From assembly GCA_046583095.1 (NCBI GenBank), contig JAYGDB010000008.1:1-64000 (forward strand): DNA of 64,000 nucleotides, read 5' to 3'. Below, in pieces: positions 36,660 through 46,800 of the stretch. This DNA comes from JAJDAN01 sp046583095 (GTDB taxonomy: Bacteria > Myxococcota_A > UBA9160 > UBA4427). The notes under the pieces are model-generated. The model was not told the DNA's origin. It searched no databases and saw only the letters and a program-made list of their open reading frames with translations. Each line of letters begins with the position of its first letter. Position 1 is the stretch's first letter. The position numbers and the translations under genes are program-made.

Positions 36660-38353
36660 CAGCGGACCGGCCGCTGTGTCTGGGCGCCGGCCTCACGACG
36701 GGCACGTGCGAGAGTCAACGCAATCACATTTTCGTCCGGAGCCATTCCGGCTGCCCTCTCCAGAAGTGGGATGGCTCTCGCGGGTTGCCCGCTCTCGAGC
36801 CACCCGCGACCCGCACGGAACAGCGCCGAGACATCGTCCGGCTGCAGAGCCAGCGCGGAATCATAGGCGGTCGCCGCGAGCTGCCACTCCAACGCCTGCT
36901 CGTGCAACAGGCCCAGGGACTGAAACCCGCGCGCGGTCGGCGCGAGTCGAAGGCTTCGCTGGAACGCGCTGAGAGCCGCTGCGCGCTGGCCCTCCCGCGC
37001 GAGGCGACGGCCGAGCTGGGTGTGGCGGCTGGGCCCGTCCCGGCCGATCCAGGCCAACCGGTCGAGCGCCTGTCTGGACGAGGCAAAGTCTCCTCTCTGC
37101 AGCGCCTCGGAGAACCCGAAGTCCCCGGCCCAGAAGGCGAAAGCCCCATACATGAGACAGGAGACTCCGAGTGCCTGGAGACTGCGCCGGAGCCAGGGCA
37201 CCCGGGGACCGCCAAGGTCGGGCTTGGGATCGGGCTGCACGTCTGCCCGAGAGCGCAGCAGCACCCGGGCCACCCGACCGTCGCGCAGCTTCCAGACCGC
37301 GCCGTCGAGGATGAAGTGATGGAGGTTCACGACCGCTGCCACCATCAGCGCCAGCCCGGACTCGTGAGGAAGCCGTCCGAGCGCTCCGGGGGCGAAGACC
37401 AAGGCCGGCAGAATCCACACCGCATACCCCATCAACGTGGCCTTGACGAGGAAGAACAGGCGTCGCCGGGCAGCCGATGGTTGCACCCGGACCGCTTGCT
37501 CGGACTCCGTCCCGTAGTACGTAGTGATCCACAGGTACTGGATCGCGTGGCAGCCGGCGATCCAGAGAAAGCCGTACGCGGTGTAGATACTGAGGAAGAT
37601 GCTCCCATCCCCCGCCAGCCCCCAGTAGCGGACGGGCACGGGAACCGTGAACCACAGCGCCTGCGTGGCCATCAACACCAAGGAGGGAAACGCGGCCCGG
37701 AAACGCCCGCCCCGGACGAGTCCGCCCACACCAACCACCGTCGACACCGCGTACACGACGCCGATGAGTGCGATAGCCACGCCGACCCAGTCGTGCGGAA
37801 TGCCGATCGGAAGCAATTTGAAGACGGAGTCTCCGTAGGAGACCGGTGCGTATCTGCCGTCCGGTTGGGCGCTGTGGAGAGCAAGGACGGTCAGCAGGTA
37901 GGAGGTGGTGAAGGACGCATGGACGAAGCGCTTCGTGGTGGACGAGATCACGACGCCCCGTCGAGCCGCGAGCATCAACGAGATTCCGTAGTTCTGACCG
38001 GTGTAGTGCCAAGGGCTCCAGGTCAGGTAGACGGTGAGGAGGAGAGATCCGACCCAATGGCCGTACAAGCTCGCAGCGAACGCCACCGCCACCAGGAGCG
38101 TCGCACCGACCGAGAAGACCCGGTACTTCCGCCGGTCGGCGGGGTCCTCGTACACGCGGACCAAGGTGGCGCCGTAGTGGGGCAGCGAGAAGAGCAGGAC
38201 CAGCAAGGCCCCCGGCACCCAGCGTGCCAGGCCGTCCTCCCCGAGGCCCGCCTGAACGACCATGATCGCCATCGAGCCGAGCCCGCACCCGAGAACCAGG
38301 TCGGTTCCAGAACCGAAGAGCCAGCCTCGCTTGTCCGGTCCCGCGTCACTCAT
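36659..38353 (-). CDS. Histidine-rich polytopic membrane protein with C-terminal TPR region
   Basis: A 564-residue protein. Residues 1-420 hold about ten hydrophobic helices with conserved-looking histidine motifs: SLPHYGATLVRVYED (His59), SPWHYTGQNYG (His116), GCHAIQYLW (His269) and NLHHFILDGAVW (His345-346). Clustered HxxxH-type residues in helices recall membrane di-metal or haem proteins, but I cannot name a family. Residues about 435-560 form tetratricopeptide-like repeats. It is coupled to the Thr-type sulfatase-fold gene downstream. The AT-rich stretch upstream of 38353 probably holds the promoter of the pair. Confidence 0.6.
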   Translation of the reverse strand: MSDAGPDKRGWLFGSGTDLVLGCGLGSMAIMVVQAGLGEDGLARWVPGALLVLLFSLPHYGATLVRVYEDPADRRKYRVFSVGATLLVAVAFAASLYGHWVGSLLLTVYLTWSPWHYTGQNYGISLMLAARRGVVISSTTKRFVHASFTTSYLLTVLALHSAQPDGRYAPVSYGDSVFKLLPIGIPHDWVGVAIALIGVVYAVSTVVGVGGLVRGGRFRAAFPSLVLMATQALWFTVPVPVRYWGLAGDGSIFLSIYTAYGFLWIAGCHAIQYLWITTYYGTESEQAVRVQPSAARRRLFFLVKATLMGYAVWILPALVFAPGALGRLPHESGLALMVAAVVNLHHFILDGAVWKLRDGRVARVLLRSRADVQPDPKPDLGGPRVPWLRRSLQALGVSCLMYGAFAFWAGDFGFSEALQRGDFASSRQALDRLAWIGRDGPSRHTQLGRRLAREGQRAAALSAFQRSLRLAPTARGFQSLGLLHEQALEWQLAATAYDSALALQPDDVSALFRAGRGWLESGQPARAIPLLERAAGMAPDENVIALTLARARREAGAQTQRPVR

Positions 38354-39196
38354 GATTCCATAACCAAAACAAGAGCTTAATTCAGCCCCACTGCCTCCGC
38401 GAACACGTTCCCAGAACCCCGCGCGACCACCCCCGAGCGGGTGGCGCTTCCATCACACCCGGGAGTTCGGGCCGCCAGTTCTCGTACGCCGGACCGCCCG
38501 CGATGGAGGCATCGCCACCCTGGCTCGACGGCCTCATCGCCTTCTCGTTCGGCGTCGGCTGCAAGGTGAACGCAACACCCTGGAGAGTTCCGCGAGCCGG
38601 GATCGTGATGATGTTCTCCGTGACTCCCGTGATCACCCACGCGTTCGTCATGAAGGGACCGTTCTCGAGCGTGATGTTGCTGCCGACCATCGAGCAGCAG
38701 GCCGAGCGTACTGTTCGACGAATCGAATTCGCCCGCCCGAACCGAGCTGGCAACTTCGAACCGAAAGACAGCGGCGACACGCAAACCAACCCTTCGCTCG
38801 ATCGTGATCTGTTGCTGGCCGAGCTGTCCAGAATCGGCGCGAATCCGAAGGATTTACAGCGAAACAGACCCGCGGCAAGCGAGGCGCGGATGCCCCCACA
38901 GCCACATCGCAGAAGCCCATCGGCGAACCCAACGGCACTGGGCGGGCTCCAAGGATGGAGGAAGTGCGAAGCACGAGGGGCCCGGAACTGTAGCCCCCCG
39001 GGGGATCAAACATCGAGTCAGGGAGCTGCGTAGCGCTTTGAGGACATCCGCAGGTCGGTTCCTCGGCGTACTTCACCTTATGGCCCACGCGGGCACTCAC
39101 CTTGGCTGCCGAGACCCACGCCCAGAGTTTCCTTGGAAGCCCGCCAGCTTGCACCTAAGCTCCATCGTCTCGATTTTCCGGAGGATTTGGCGCCCC
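38354..39196. other. 843-base region without a convincing intact gene
   Basis: Several frames are open, but none has a recognisable complete product. The left edge is AT-rich and probably promoter DNA for the minus-strand pair. The minus strand at 38382-38810 looks like a decayed coding segment (separate entry). The right part, about 38860-39180, has no ORF I would defend, no riboswitch motif I recognise and no RNA gene seen; it is the 5' region of the TPR lipoprotein gene. Confidence 0.5.
38382..38810 (-). pseudogene. Possible frameshifted remnant of a secreted-protein gene
   Basis: On the minus strand one frame reads a beta-like stretch (FRFEVASSVRAGEFDSSNST) and then loses sense. From about 38690 another frame continues with protein-like sequence: SNITLENGPFMTNAWVITG, then IITIPARGTLQGVAFTLQPT and SIAGGPAYENWRPELPG. 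Together they look like the end of a Ser/Thr/Gly-rich exported protein split by a frameshift. No start or signal is visible and the family is unknown. It could be chance openness in GC-rich DNA. Confidence 0.3.
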
Positions 39197-41584
39197 ATGC
39201 CCCGTTTCACCCGCGCTTGCCTCGTGGCCGTACTCGCCGTTCTGCTGGCCGCATTCACAACGGCGTGTCAGTACGACCGCGAGTCTCGACTTGCCGAGAT
39301 TCGGGCCCTGCACGCTGCCGGTCAGTTCGACGAATCGATCGCGCCGCTGCGCGTTCTACTCACCGCCGACGCGGAGCATCCCGAGGCCAACTATCGGCTC
39401 GGTGTCTCGCTCGTGCAGACCGGGCGACCGAGTCTCGCGGTCTGGCCGCTGCAGAAGGCAACCCGATCCGAGGAATTCAAGATCCTGGCGGGCCTGCTGC
39501 TCGCGAGCACGCTCCTCCAGAGCGAGTCCTTCGAAGAAGCGATTCGTGCGGCGGACGGTGTTCTGGCCGTCGAACCCGACCGTGTCGCCGCCCTCTACAC
39601 GCGAGCCCGGGCCAACATCGGCGCCGGTCGCCCCACCGAAGCGCTGGTCGACTCGGAGCACGTCCTTCAGCTTCGTCCGGACGACTTCATGGGAACGACC
39701 CTGAGGGTCGCAGCGCTGATAGATCTCGAGCGCTTCGACGAAGCCGAGGCCATGCACGTTCAGCTCAAGGAAGGCCGGGAGGCGGCCGGCGACGACGACA
39801 GCGCCGCGCGCGCTTGCGCGGTCCTCAGCCGCTTCTACGCAAGTCAGGATCGCATCGACGAGGCGACGGAGACGGTCCGCTCCTGCATCGAGCGTTACCC
39901 GACGCACGACTACGTGCAGCAGTACGCATCGGACTTCTTCACTGAGCTCGATCAGCCCGACGAGGCGGTGAAAATCTGGCGGGATGCGGTCGAGCAGACA
40001 CCCGAGAACATCGGCCTCCGCTCGAAGCTGGCGAACCTCCTGCTCGCAGCCGGCCGGACAGACGAGGCCGAGGCCGCTTACAAGGAAACCGTCGAGCTCT
40101 TCGATACCAGCCAGTCCTGGCAGTTGCTCGGCGTCTTCTATCGCCGCACCGGGCGAGTCACCGAGGCCCGGGAGTCCATCGAGAAGGCCTTGGAGCGGTC
40201 GCGCAAGGAGCCGGCGGTGCTTCGCTTCGCGCTCGCCGACATCCTCATCGCGGAGGGCAAGTACGACCGCGCCGAGGAGGTCGCAAGCAGCATGAAGGAG
40301 CCGAGCTATCGATCCCTGATCCGGGGCAGCCTGAAGCTGGCGAAGGGCGACCCGGCCGGGGCATTGAAGCAACTCGAATCCGGCCTGCGCCTGTGGCCCA
40401 ACAATGCCGGCGCCCGCTACGTGGCAGGCCAGGCGGCGCTTCAGCTGGGCAATCTCGAGCGCGCGCTCGCGGAGTACCGCGAGGCAACCCGGATCGCAGA
40501 CGATCAGACAGACGCGGCCCTGGCGATGGCCCGAATCTACTATTCCCTCCACAAATACAAGGCCGCGCTGCAGTTCGCCGAGCGTCACATCAAGACGCGG
40601 CCCTTCCAGAACGGTGACGCCTACGTGATCGCAATCCGGGCGGCCGCCGCTGAGAAGAATTGGGCGAAAGCCCAGAACCTTCTCGCCAGCCTCAACGCCC
40701 GCGAGGGCGCGCGCAACCTCGCCGTCGTCGAGCATGCCGGCGTCATGAGAGAGAAAGAAGGCTACGAGGCAGCCGCCAAGATTGCCCAAGACAGCGGCCT
40801 CGATCTCACCAACTCGGAGAACGCCATGGCTCTCACGTCCCTGGCGCTCGACCTCATCTCGTTGGGACGCCCGGAGGAGGCGCTGAGCCGGGTAAACAAG
40901 GCGCTCGCAAAGCACGCAACTGATCCCAGGCTGCTCGACATCCAGGCGCGACTGCTAGCCCGAATGGGCCGCGACGAGGAGGCCCAGGCCGCAGTCGCAA
41001 AGGCACTAGAGACGGATCCGAACTTCAGCCCAGCTCTCGAGGTGCGGGCCATGTACGCGGAGCAAGCGGGGCAGCTCGACGTAGCTCTGACTCACTACGA
41101 TGGCGCGGCCGCAGCAGACCCGGAGAACGCCGACTACGCGTACCGCGCAGCACGCGTCGCGTTGAGGCTCGGAAACGCCGACGAGGCCGTCAGCCGGCTT
41201 CGAAAGGTCGTGAGTCTGTCCCCGGGTCATGTGGGCGCGACGAACGATCTAGCCTGGCGATTGGCCGAGCAAGGTCGGGAACTCGATTACGCGCTCGACC
41301 TCGCAAACCGCGCCCTTCAGCTGGACCGCGGGCCGGAGACCCTGGATACGCTGGGCTGGGTGCAGCTCAAGCGTGGCGAGGTCGACGCAGCGCTGAACTC
41401 TTTCGAAGCCGCCCTGAAAACTCGCCCCGACGCGCCATCCGTGCGGTACCGATTGGCCCTTGCGCTGGCGCAGAAAGGTGACTCCGACGGTGCCCGCGAG
41501 AACCTGAGCCGAGCCCTCGAGATGGATCCGTTCCCCGAGGTGCAGGCCGCCAAGGCGGAACTCGCTCGCCTCGAGAGCGACTGA
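39197..41584 (+). CDS. Large TPR-repeat lipoprotein
   Basis: A 795-residue exported protein made almost wholly of tetratricopeptide repeats. The ATG at 39197 follows GGAGG by about 13 bases and starts a signal sequence ending TTAC, a loose lipobox. Repeats recur about every 34 residues with the usual A/G/Y/P pattern, from about residue 30 to the end (for example YDRAEEVASS, LERALAEYREAT, GNADEAVSRLRKV). Architecture resembles PrsT-type TPR lipoproteins of exopolysaccharide/PEP-CTERM systems, although no exosortase is seen here. It is followed after 11 bases by a second TPR lipoprotein; both may scaffold polymer export. Confidence 0.82.
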   Translation: MPRFTRACLVAVLAVLLAAFTTACQYDRESRLAEIRALHAAGQFDESIAPLRVLLTADAEHPEANYRLGVSLVQTGRPSLAVWPLQKATRSEEFKILAGLLLASTLLQSESFEEAIRAADGVLAVEPDRVAALYTRARANIGAGRPTEALVDSEHVLQLRPDDFMGTTLRVAALIDLERFDEAEAMHVQLKEGREAAGDDDSAARACAVLSRFYASQDRIDEATETVRSCIERYPTHDYVQQYASDFFTELDQPDEAVKIWRDAVEQTPENIGLRSKLANLLLAAGRTDEAEAAYKETVELFDTSQSWQLLGVFYRRTGRVTEARESIEKALERSRKEPAVLRFALADILIAEGKYDRAEEVASSMKEPSYRSLIRGSLKLAKGDPAGALKQLESGLRLWPNNAGARYVAGQAALQLGNLERALAEYREATRIADDQTDAALAMARIYYSLHKYKAALQFAERHIKTRPFQNGDAYVIAIRAAAAEKNWAKAQNLLASLNAREGARNLAVVEHAGVMREKEGYEAAAKIAQDSGLDLTNSENAMALTSLALDLISLGRPEEALSRVNKALAKHATDPRLLDIQARLLARMGRDEEAQAAVAKALETDPNFSPALEVRAMYAEQAGQLDVALTHYDGAAAADPENADYAYRAARVALRLGNADEAVSRLRKVVSLSPGHVGATNDLAWRLAEQGRELDYALDLANRALQLDRGPETLDTLGWVQLKRGEVDAALNSFEAALKTRPDAPSVRYRLALALAQKGDSDGARENLSRALEMDPFPEVQAAKAELARLESD

Positions 41585-41595
41585 GCGCGGAAGCG

Positions 41596-43830
41596 ATGAG
41601 GGACTGGTCGAGGGGCAGGACTGCGCGGATCGCAGCCCTGCTGGTGATGTTATCCGCTCCCGCCTGTACCTCCGACGAGCAGCGTGCGCTCGATCATCTC
41701 GAGAACGGGAACGCCTACTTGCAAGACGGACGCCGAACCGAAGCCGCGCTGGAGTTTCGGAGCGCACTGAGGTTCGATCCCGAGAGCCTGAAGGCCCACA
41801 ATCGACTCGCCGAGATCGACTTGATGAACGGCGCCTATGCGGCCGCCCTGGCCCACCTCGCAGCGGCCTATCAGCTCGATCCGACGGACGCACACACAGC
41901 CCTGTACCTGGCCTCCCTGGTCCGGTCCGACCAACCCGAACGCGCGGAGGCCCTGGTCGAGGCTGTCATCGAGCGGGAGCCCAACAATCCGGCCGGCTAC
42001 ATCGGACGCTCCGAGCAGGCTCTCTCGCAGGGACGCAGCCAGGCCGCGACCGCCGCCGCCCGCAAGGCGATGATGCTGGCTCCCGATGATCCGAGCGGCG
42101 ACTGGCAGTATGGACGCGTCATGCAGGCCTTGATTCGCGAAGGGCAGGTGAAGGCCGAGCCCATCGAGGAGACCGTCTACAGCTCCGCCATCAAGGCGTA
42201 CCAGAGGTACATCGTCAAGGGCGGCGCCGCTCCGTGGAACGCGCAGGTCGAGCAAGCCAGGGTGATGGCTGCAAGACCGGGCAAGGGTCGAGAGGCGGCC
42301 GCACAGTCCCGCGTCGCCGTCGAGCACGCCCTCGAGAAGGGTCCGCAAGAGGATCAGCTGCATGCCCTGATGTGGGCCGCCGACTTCGCGCGCTCCGTGA
42401 GAGAAAACGACCTCCTCGAGTGGTCCATCGATCACCTGATCGAGATCGAGCCTCGCGACCCTCGCTTGTGGCGCGACCTCGCACGCCTCTATTCGTACAA
42501 GAAAAGGGACCCGGAGGAGGTCTGGCTGCGGTTTCGCGAGAGGCTCCCGAACGAGCCGCGGCCCCACATCGAGTACGCCCGCTACCTCGTTTTCGACTGG
42601 AAGCTCGACGAAGCCCTCGCGTACCTGAGCGAGAAGGCCAGCGAGGGAGTCGACCCGCCCATGTTGCTGGGCGCCATGGCCAGCACCCAGATCGCGGCCG
42701 GTCGGATCAGAGACGCGACGGCCACCGTCAACCGGCTGGAACGAGAGCACCCGCGGCACCCGCGGACGATCGTCGAGCGAGCGCAGCTCGAGATGCGAAA
42801 GGGCCAGGTCGCGCAGGCCGGACGCTCGCTCCGCAGGCTCGTCGCGGAGCAACCCAACTACAACGCCTATCTCCTGCTCGCGCGCGTCGAGGAGGTCTCC
42901 GACGACAACGACGCGGCCCTGGCAGCGATCGAGGCAGCCATCGAGTCGAGCCCCTTCTTCAATTACGAAGCCGAGCGCATGCATGCGCGGCTGCTGGCGG
43001 CTGGAGGCAACTACCAAGAGTCGATCCGCCGCCTGCTCTTCATCCGGGATCGGATGGAGCTCTCTACGGCCGACCGGCTCCTGCTTGCACGCTGCCGCTA
43101 CCAGACGGGCAGGGACGCCTTCGGCCGCGAGATCCTGAAGGAGCTGCTCGGGTCGCACCGTCCGCTTCCCGAGGCGGTAATCGAGTTCGCCCGCCGGGAG
43201 GGCGGCAACCCGGAGAGCGCCAACCTCGCGAGACGCGAGCTCGAAGCCTTGGTACGACGCTCGCCGCAGAACTGGGACGCAGTTAGCGAGCTCACACGTC
43301 TCGACGTCGGAGCGGACCGCATCACCGCGGCGCTGGAGCGACTCGACCGACTGGTAATCACATGGCGGGACACCGTTCCTCCTCGGATCCGATTGCTGCG
43401 CGCCCGGGTGAGCGCCGATGCGGGACGCGAAGCCGGAACCCTGGCCGACGCGAAGGCGGCCTTCGAGGGCCAGCCTCGCCTTCCCGGCGCCCTCGAGCTG
43501 CTCGTAGCGCTCCACGTCCGCAAGGGTCAGATCGACGAGGCCATCACCTCCACCGAGGAGGCGCGACGGGCCGGAGCCTTCGATCCCGACCGTCGACTGC
43601 TGCTCGGACAGCTGTACCGCATGAACGGGCGCGACGACGACGCCTTGACGACCTTCGAGCAGGCGATCAAGGCCGGCCCAGAAGATCCGATGCTCTACTA
43701 CCAGATGGGATTGGCCCTGCGTTCTCTCGATCGACGAGAGGAGGCTTCGCAAGCTTTCGAGAAGGCCCTCGCCCTCAGCTCGACCTTCCCGGAAGCCGAC
43801 GCCGCACGACGCGCTCTCGAGGGAACCTAG
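41596..43830 (+). CDS. Second large TPR-repeat lipoprotein
   Basis: A 744-residue exported protein of the same type as the gene upstream. The signal sequence ends SAPAC near residue 24, then tetratricopeptide repeats begin at once (YLQDGRRTEAALEFRSALRFDP) and continue to the C-terminus (NGRDDDALTTFEQAIKAGP, then REEASQAFEKAL). There is no other domain. The 11-base gap to the previous gene and 6-base gap to the next one indicate an operon. Likely a periplasmic protein-protein scaffold; partners are not known. Confidence 0.82.
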   Translation: MRDWSRGRTARIAALLVMLSAPACTSDEQRALDHLENGNAYLQDGRRTEAALEFRSALRFDPESLKAHNRLAEIDLMNGAYAAALAHLAAAYQLDPTDAHTALYLASLVRSDQPERAEALVEAVIEREPNNPAGYIGRSEQALSQGRSQAATAAARKAMMLAPDDPSGDWQYGRVMQALIREGQVKAEPIEETVYSSAIKAYQRYIVKGGAAPWNAQVEQARVMAARPGKGREAAAQSRVAVEHALEKGPQEDQLHALMWAADFARSVRENDLLEWSIDHLIEIEPRDPRLWRDLARLYSYKKRDPEEVWLRFRERLPNEPRPHIEYARYLVFDWKLDEALAYLSEKASEGVDPPMLLGAMASTQIAAGRIRDATATVNRLEREHPRHPRTIVERAQLEMRKGQVAQAGRSLRRLVAEQPNYNAYLLLARVEEVSDDNDAALAAIEAAIESSPFFNYEAERMHARLLAAGGNYQESIRRLLFIRDRMELSTADRLLLARCRYQTGRDAFGREILKELLGSHRPLPEAVIEFARREGGNPESANLARRELEALVRRSPQNWDAVSELTRLDVGADRITAALERLDRLVITWRDTVPPRIRLLRARVSADAGREAGTLADAKAAFEGQPRLPGALELLVALHVRKGQIDEAITSTEEARRAGAFDPDRRLLLGQLYRMNGRDDDALTTFEQAIKAGPEDPMLYYQMGLALRSLDRREEASQAFEKALALSSTFPEADAARRALEGT

Positions 43831-43836
43831 AGCCGG

Positions 43837-46800
43837 ATGCGCGCCAGAAGTTTCGGGCTGCTGCTGCTGTGTTTCTTCCTGTCCGGGCTTGCGGCCCTGA
43901 TCTATCAGACCGCCTGGACGCGACAGTTCGCGTTCGTCTTCGGTACGTCGGAGCTCGCCGTCGCCAGCGTGCTCGCCGCCTACATGGGGGGCCTGGCGTT
44001 GGGCGCTGCGGTTGCGGGACGCCTCGTCCCGCGCATCCGCAGGCCGATCCTGGTCTACGGGCTGTTGGAGCTGGCCATCGGCCTGACCGCGCTCGCGGTT
44101 CCCTGGGGTGTCTCCGCCGCGACACGTCTATACGTAGCCGTCTTCGGATCCCAGGGCGCACCCGCGGACGAGGGGGGGCTCCTGTCAGCGCTCTTCTACC
44201 TCGCGTGCTCGTTCGCGATCCTACTGATTCCCACATCGCTCATGGGCGCCACCCTGCCGTTGCTCGCGCGTCATGCCGTCCGGCGTGAAGAAGATATTGG
44301 GCGGCGTATCGCGCACCTCTACGCGACGAACACTGCGGGTGCAGTGGTGGGAACCGTCCTGACGGCCTTCGTGCTCCTGCCCGCCTTCGGACTCGCCACG
44401 ACCGTGTGGCTCGCCGTGGGGGTCAACCTGGCGGTGTTTGCAGCAGCGGCCGTTCTCGCGCGGGTGTCCCCGCCGGTCGCAGACTCGGCATGGACCCCTG
44501 CCAACGCTGACCCGCGCGATCCCAATCGCTGGGTGCTCCCCCTGATCGCGATCTCCGGCGCCGTCTCGTTCACCTACGAGGTTCTCTGGACGCGTCTTCT
44601 CGGCCACGTCCTGGGCGGCAGCGTGTATGCGTTCGCGACGATGCTCGCGACCTTTCTTCTCGGCATCGCCATCGGTTCCTGGCTGGCTTCCGGGCGCCTG
44701 GTCTCGGATCGGCGCACAGCGGCGACAGCCTTCGCCTGGGCCCAGGTGGGCGCGGGGCTGCTCTCTCTCGTGGCGTATCTCGGAATCGACTCCACGCCCG
44801 GCTGGGTGCAGAGCACGGCGCTCCGGAACGAGCTGCGACTGTTGTTGGATGCCGGCATCAGCGCCGCCATCCTGCTCCCCGGAACTCTCTGCATCGGCGC
44901 CACCTTCCCGCTGGCGGTTCGCGTTCTTGCGCGCAGCCAGGACGAGGCAAGCCAGGCGAGTGCCCGGGTGTATTCCTGGAATACCGTGGGCGCCATCACG
45001 GGAGCGGTGGGAGCCGGCTTCTTCCTGATTCCGGCGATCGGCTTCGCCTGGACCCTGGCCATCGCAGTCGCCACGAACGCGGGCCTTGCGGTGGCCGCGG
45101 GACTTCGGACGCGCCCCCGTCCCCGGCTCGCGATGGTCGGCGCGGCACTGGTCCTGGCGGCGCTCGTCATCACCCAACCGGGCCCTCCCTGGCAGGTCCT
45201 TCGCATGGGAGGCATCGCGTCCCGGGTGAAGCAGGCCAAGGTTGCCTACTACGGCGTCGGTCGCAGTGCGACGGTGCTGCTGCAGCATTCGTCCGAGGGC
45301 TGGCAGCTCAGCTCGAACGGGCTCGCCGAGGCCCAGATCACTCGCCCAGGGGTGCGAATCGGGCGCTACGTCATGGTGCAGTGGATGAGCAACCTGCCGG
45401 CTTGGGGACGACCCGACGCGAAGTCAATCCTCATCGTCGGCTTCGGAGGTGGGCTCATCGTCGCAGCGGTGCATCCGAATTTCGAGAAGATCGATGTGAT
45501 CGAACTCGAGTCGAAGATGATCACCGCCAACGAGCTGATTGCCGACGAGCGGCTGAAGGATCCGCTCGCGGATCCCCGCGTCGAGCTCATCATCAACGAT
45601 GCCCGCAGCGCCCTGCTCCTCACCCAGGAGCGCTACGACGCAATCGCCTCACAACCCTCTCATCCCTGGACGGCCGCGGCCGCGCATCTCTACACCCGCG
45701 AATTCTTCCAGCTGGTCCGGGATCATCTGGCAGACGACGGCGTGTTCGTGCAGTGGATGGGGCTCAGCTTCATCGATGAAATGCTGTTCAAGACATTGAT
45801 CGCGACGCTCCATGACGTCTTTCCTCACGTGCGTGTCTACCGTCCCTCTCGGGGCGGCCTGCTCTTCACGGCCTCGCCGATGCCCTTCGAGCCGGAGCAC
45901 GAGGCCGGAGCGGTCCTCGCGGCGGCCCCCGAGCTGGCTAAAAAGCTCGGCGTGCGGGGCGGGGCGGACATCGTCGCGCACATGTTGCTCGACGATGACA
46001 CGAGTCGCGCGTTCGCCCGCGGTGCACCGATCAACACCGACGATCGAAACATCCTCCAGATGAGGTCTCCGGCAATCGTGCGCGGAAAAAATCGCTTCAA
46101 TCCGAAGGACGTAATCGGCCCGTTCGATCCACTCGCGGTCTCGGCGCTGGACTGGGATCGCAGCTACCTGATTCGAAGATTGCTCGCGACGGGGCTGGAC
46201 GACCGAGCCAGGCGGATCAGCGACGCCGCGACGAATCCGGTCGAGCGCCACGTCGGCCAGGGCTTCCTGGCGCGCCGCAAGGGCGACCGCGGCAAGGCGA
46301 TGCAGCACTTTCGGGCGGCTCTCGAACTCGATGCGAACAACGCGGAGGCGCGGATCGCGATCCTCGAGCTCTTCCGAAGCACGGGTGTGGCCGAAGCCGC
46401 GCTTGCCGAGAGGCTGAGGCAGGAGCTCACCCCTCTCGAAGAGAAGCTCGTCTCGGGATGGCTGCTCGAAAGAGAGAAGAAGTGGGATGAGTTGCGTGAG
46501 TTGGAGAACGACTTCCGGAGCGTGCTGCCCCAGCACCCCGCCTTCCCGGCGGCGGCGCGTCTGCGCGCCGCCTGGCGCCTCGGGGAGGCGTCGAAGAACC
46601 GCGCCGAGCAGGCGATGGCGATCCTCGACGAAGTCCTGCCCCTGACCGACTCACTCAACGATCTCGTCGCACGCGCCGAAGCGAGCGGACTCGCCGGCTA
46701 CCCAACCGGCGCCAGCTCGACGATCTGGGAGCTGATCCGAAGGGCCGACTCCCGCCCCCGCGGCGAAATCCGGCCCACCCTCCGCCGCGCAATCGTCATG

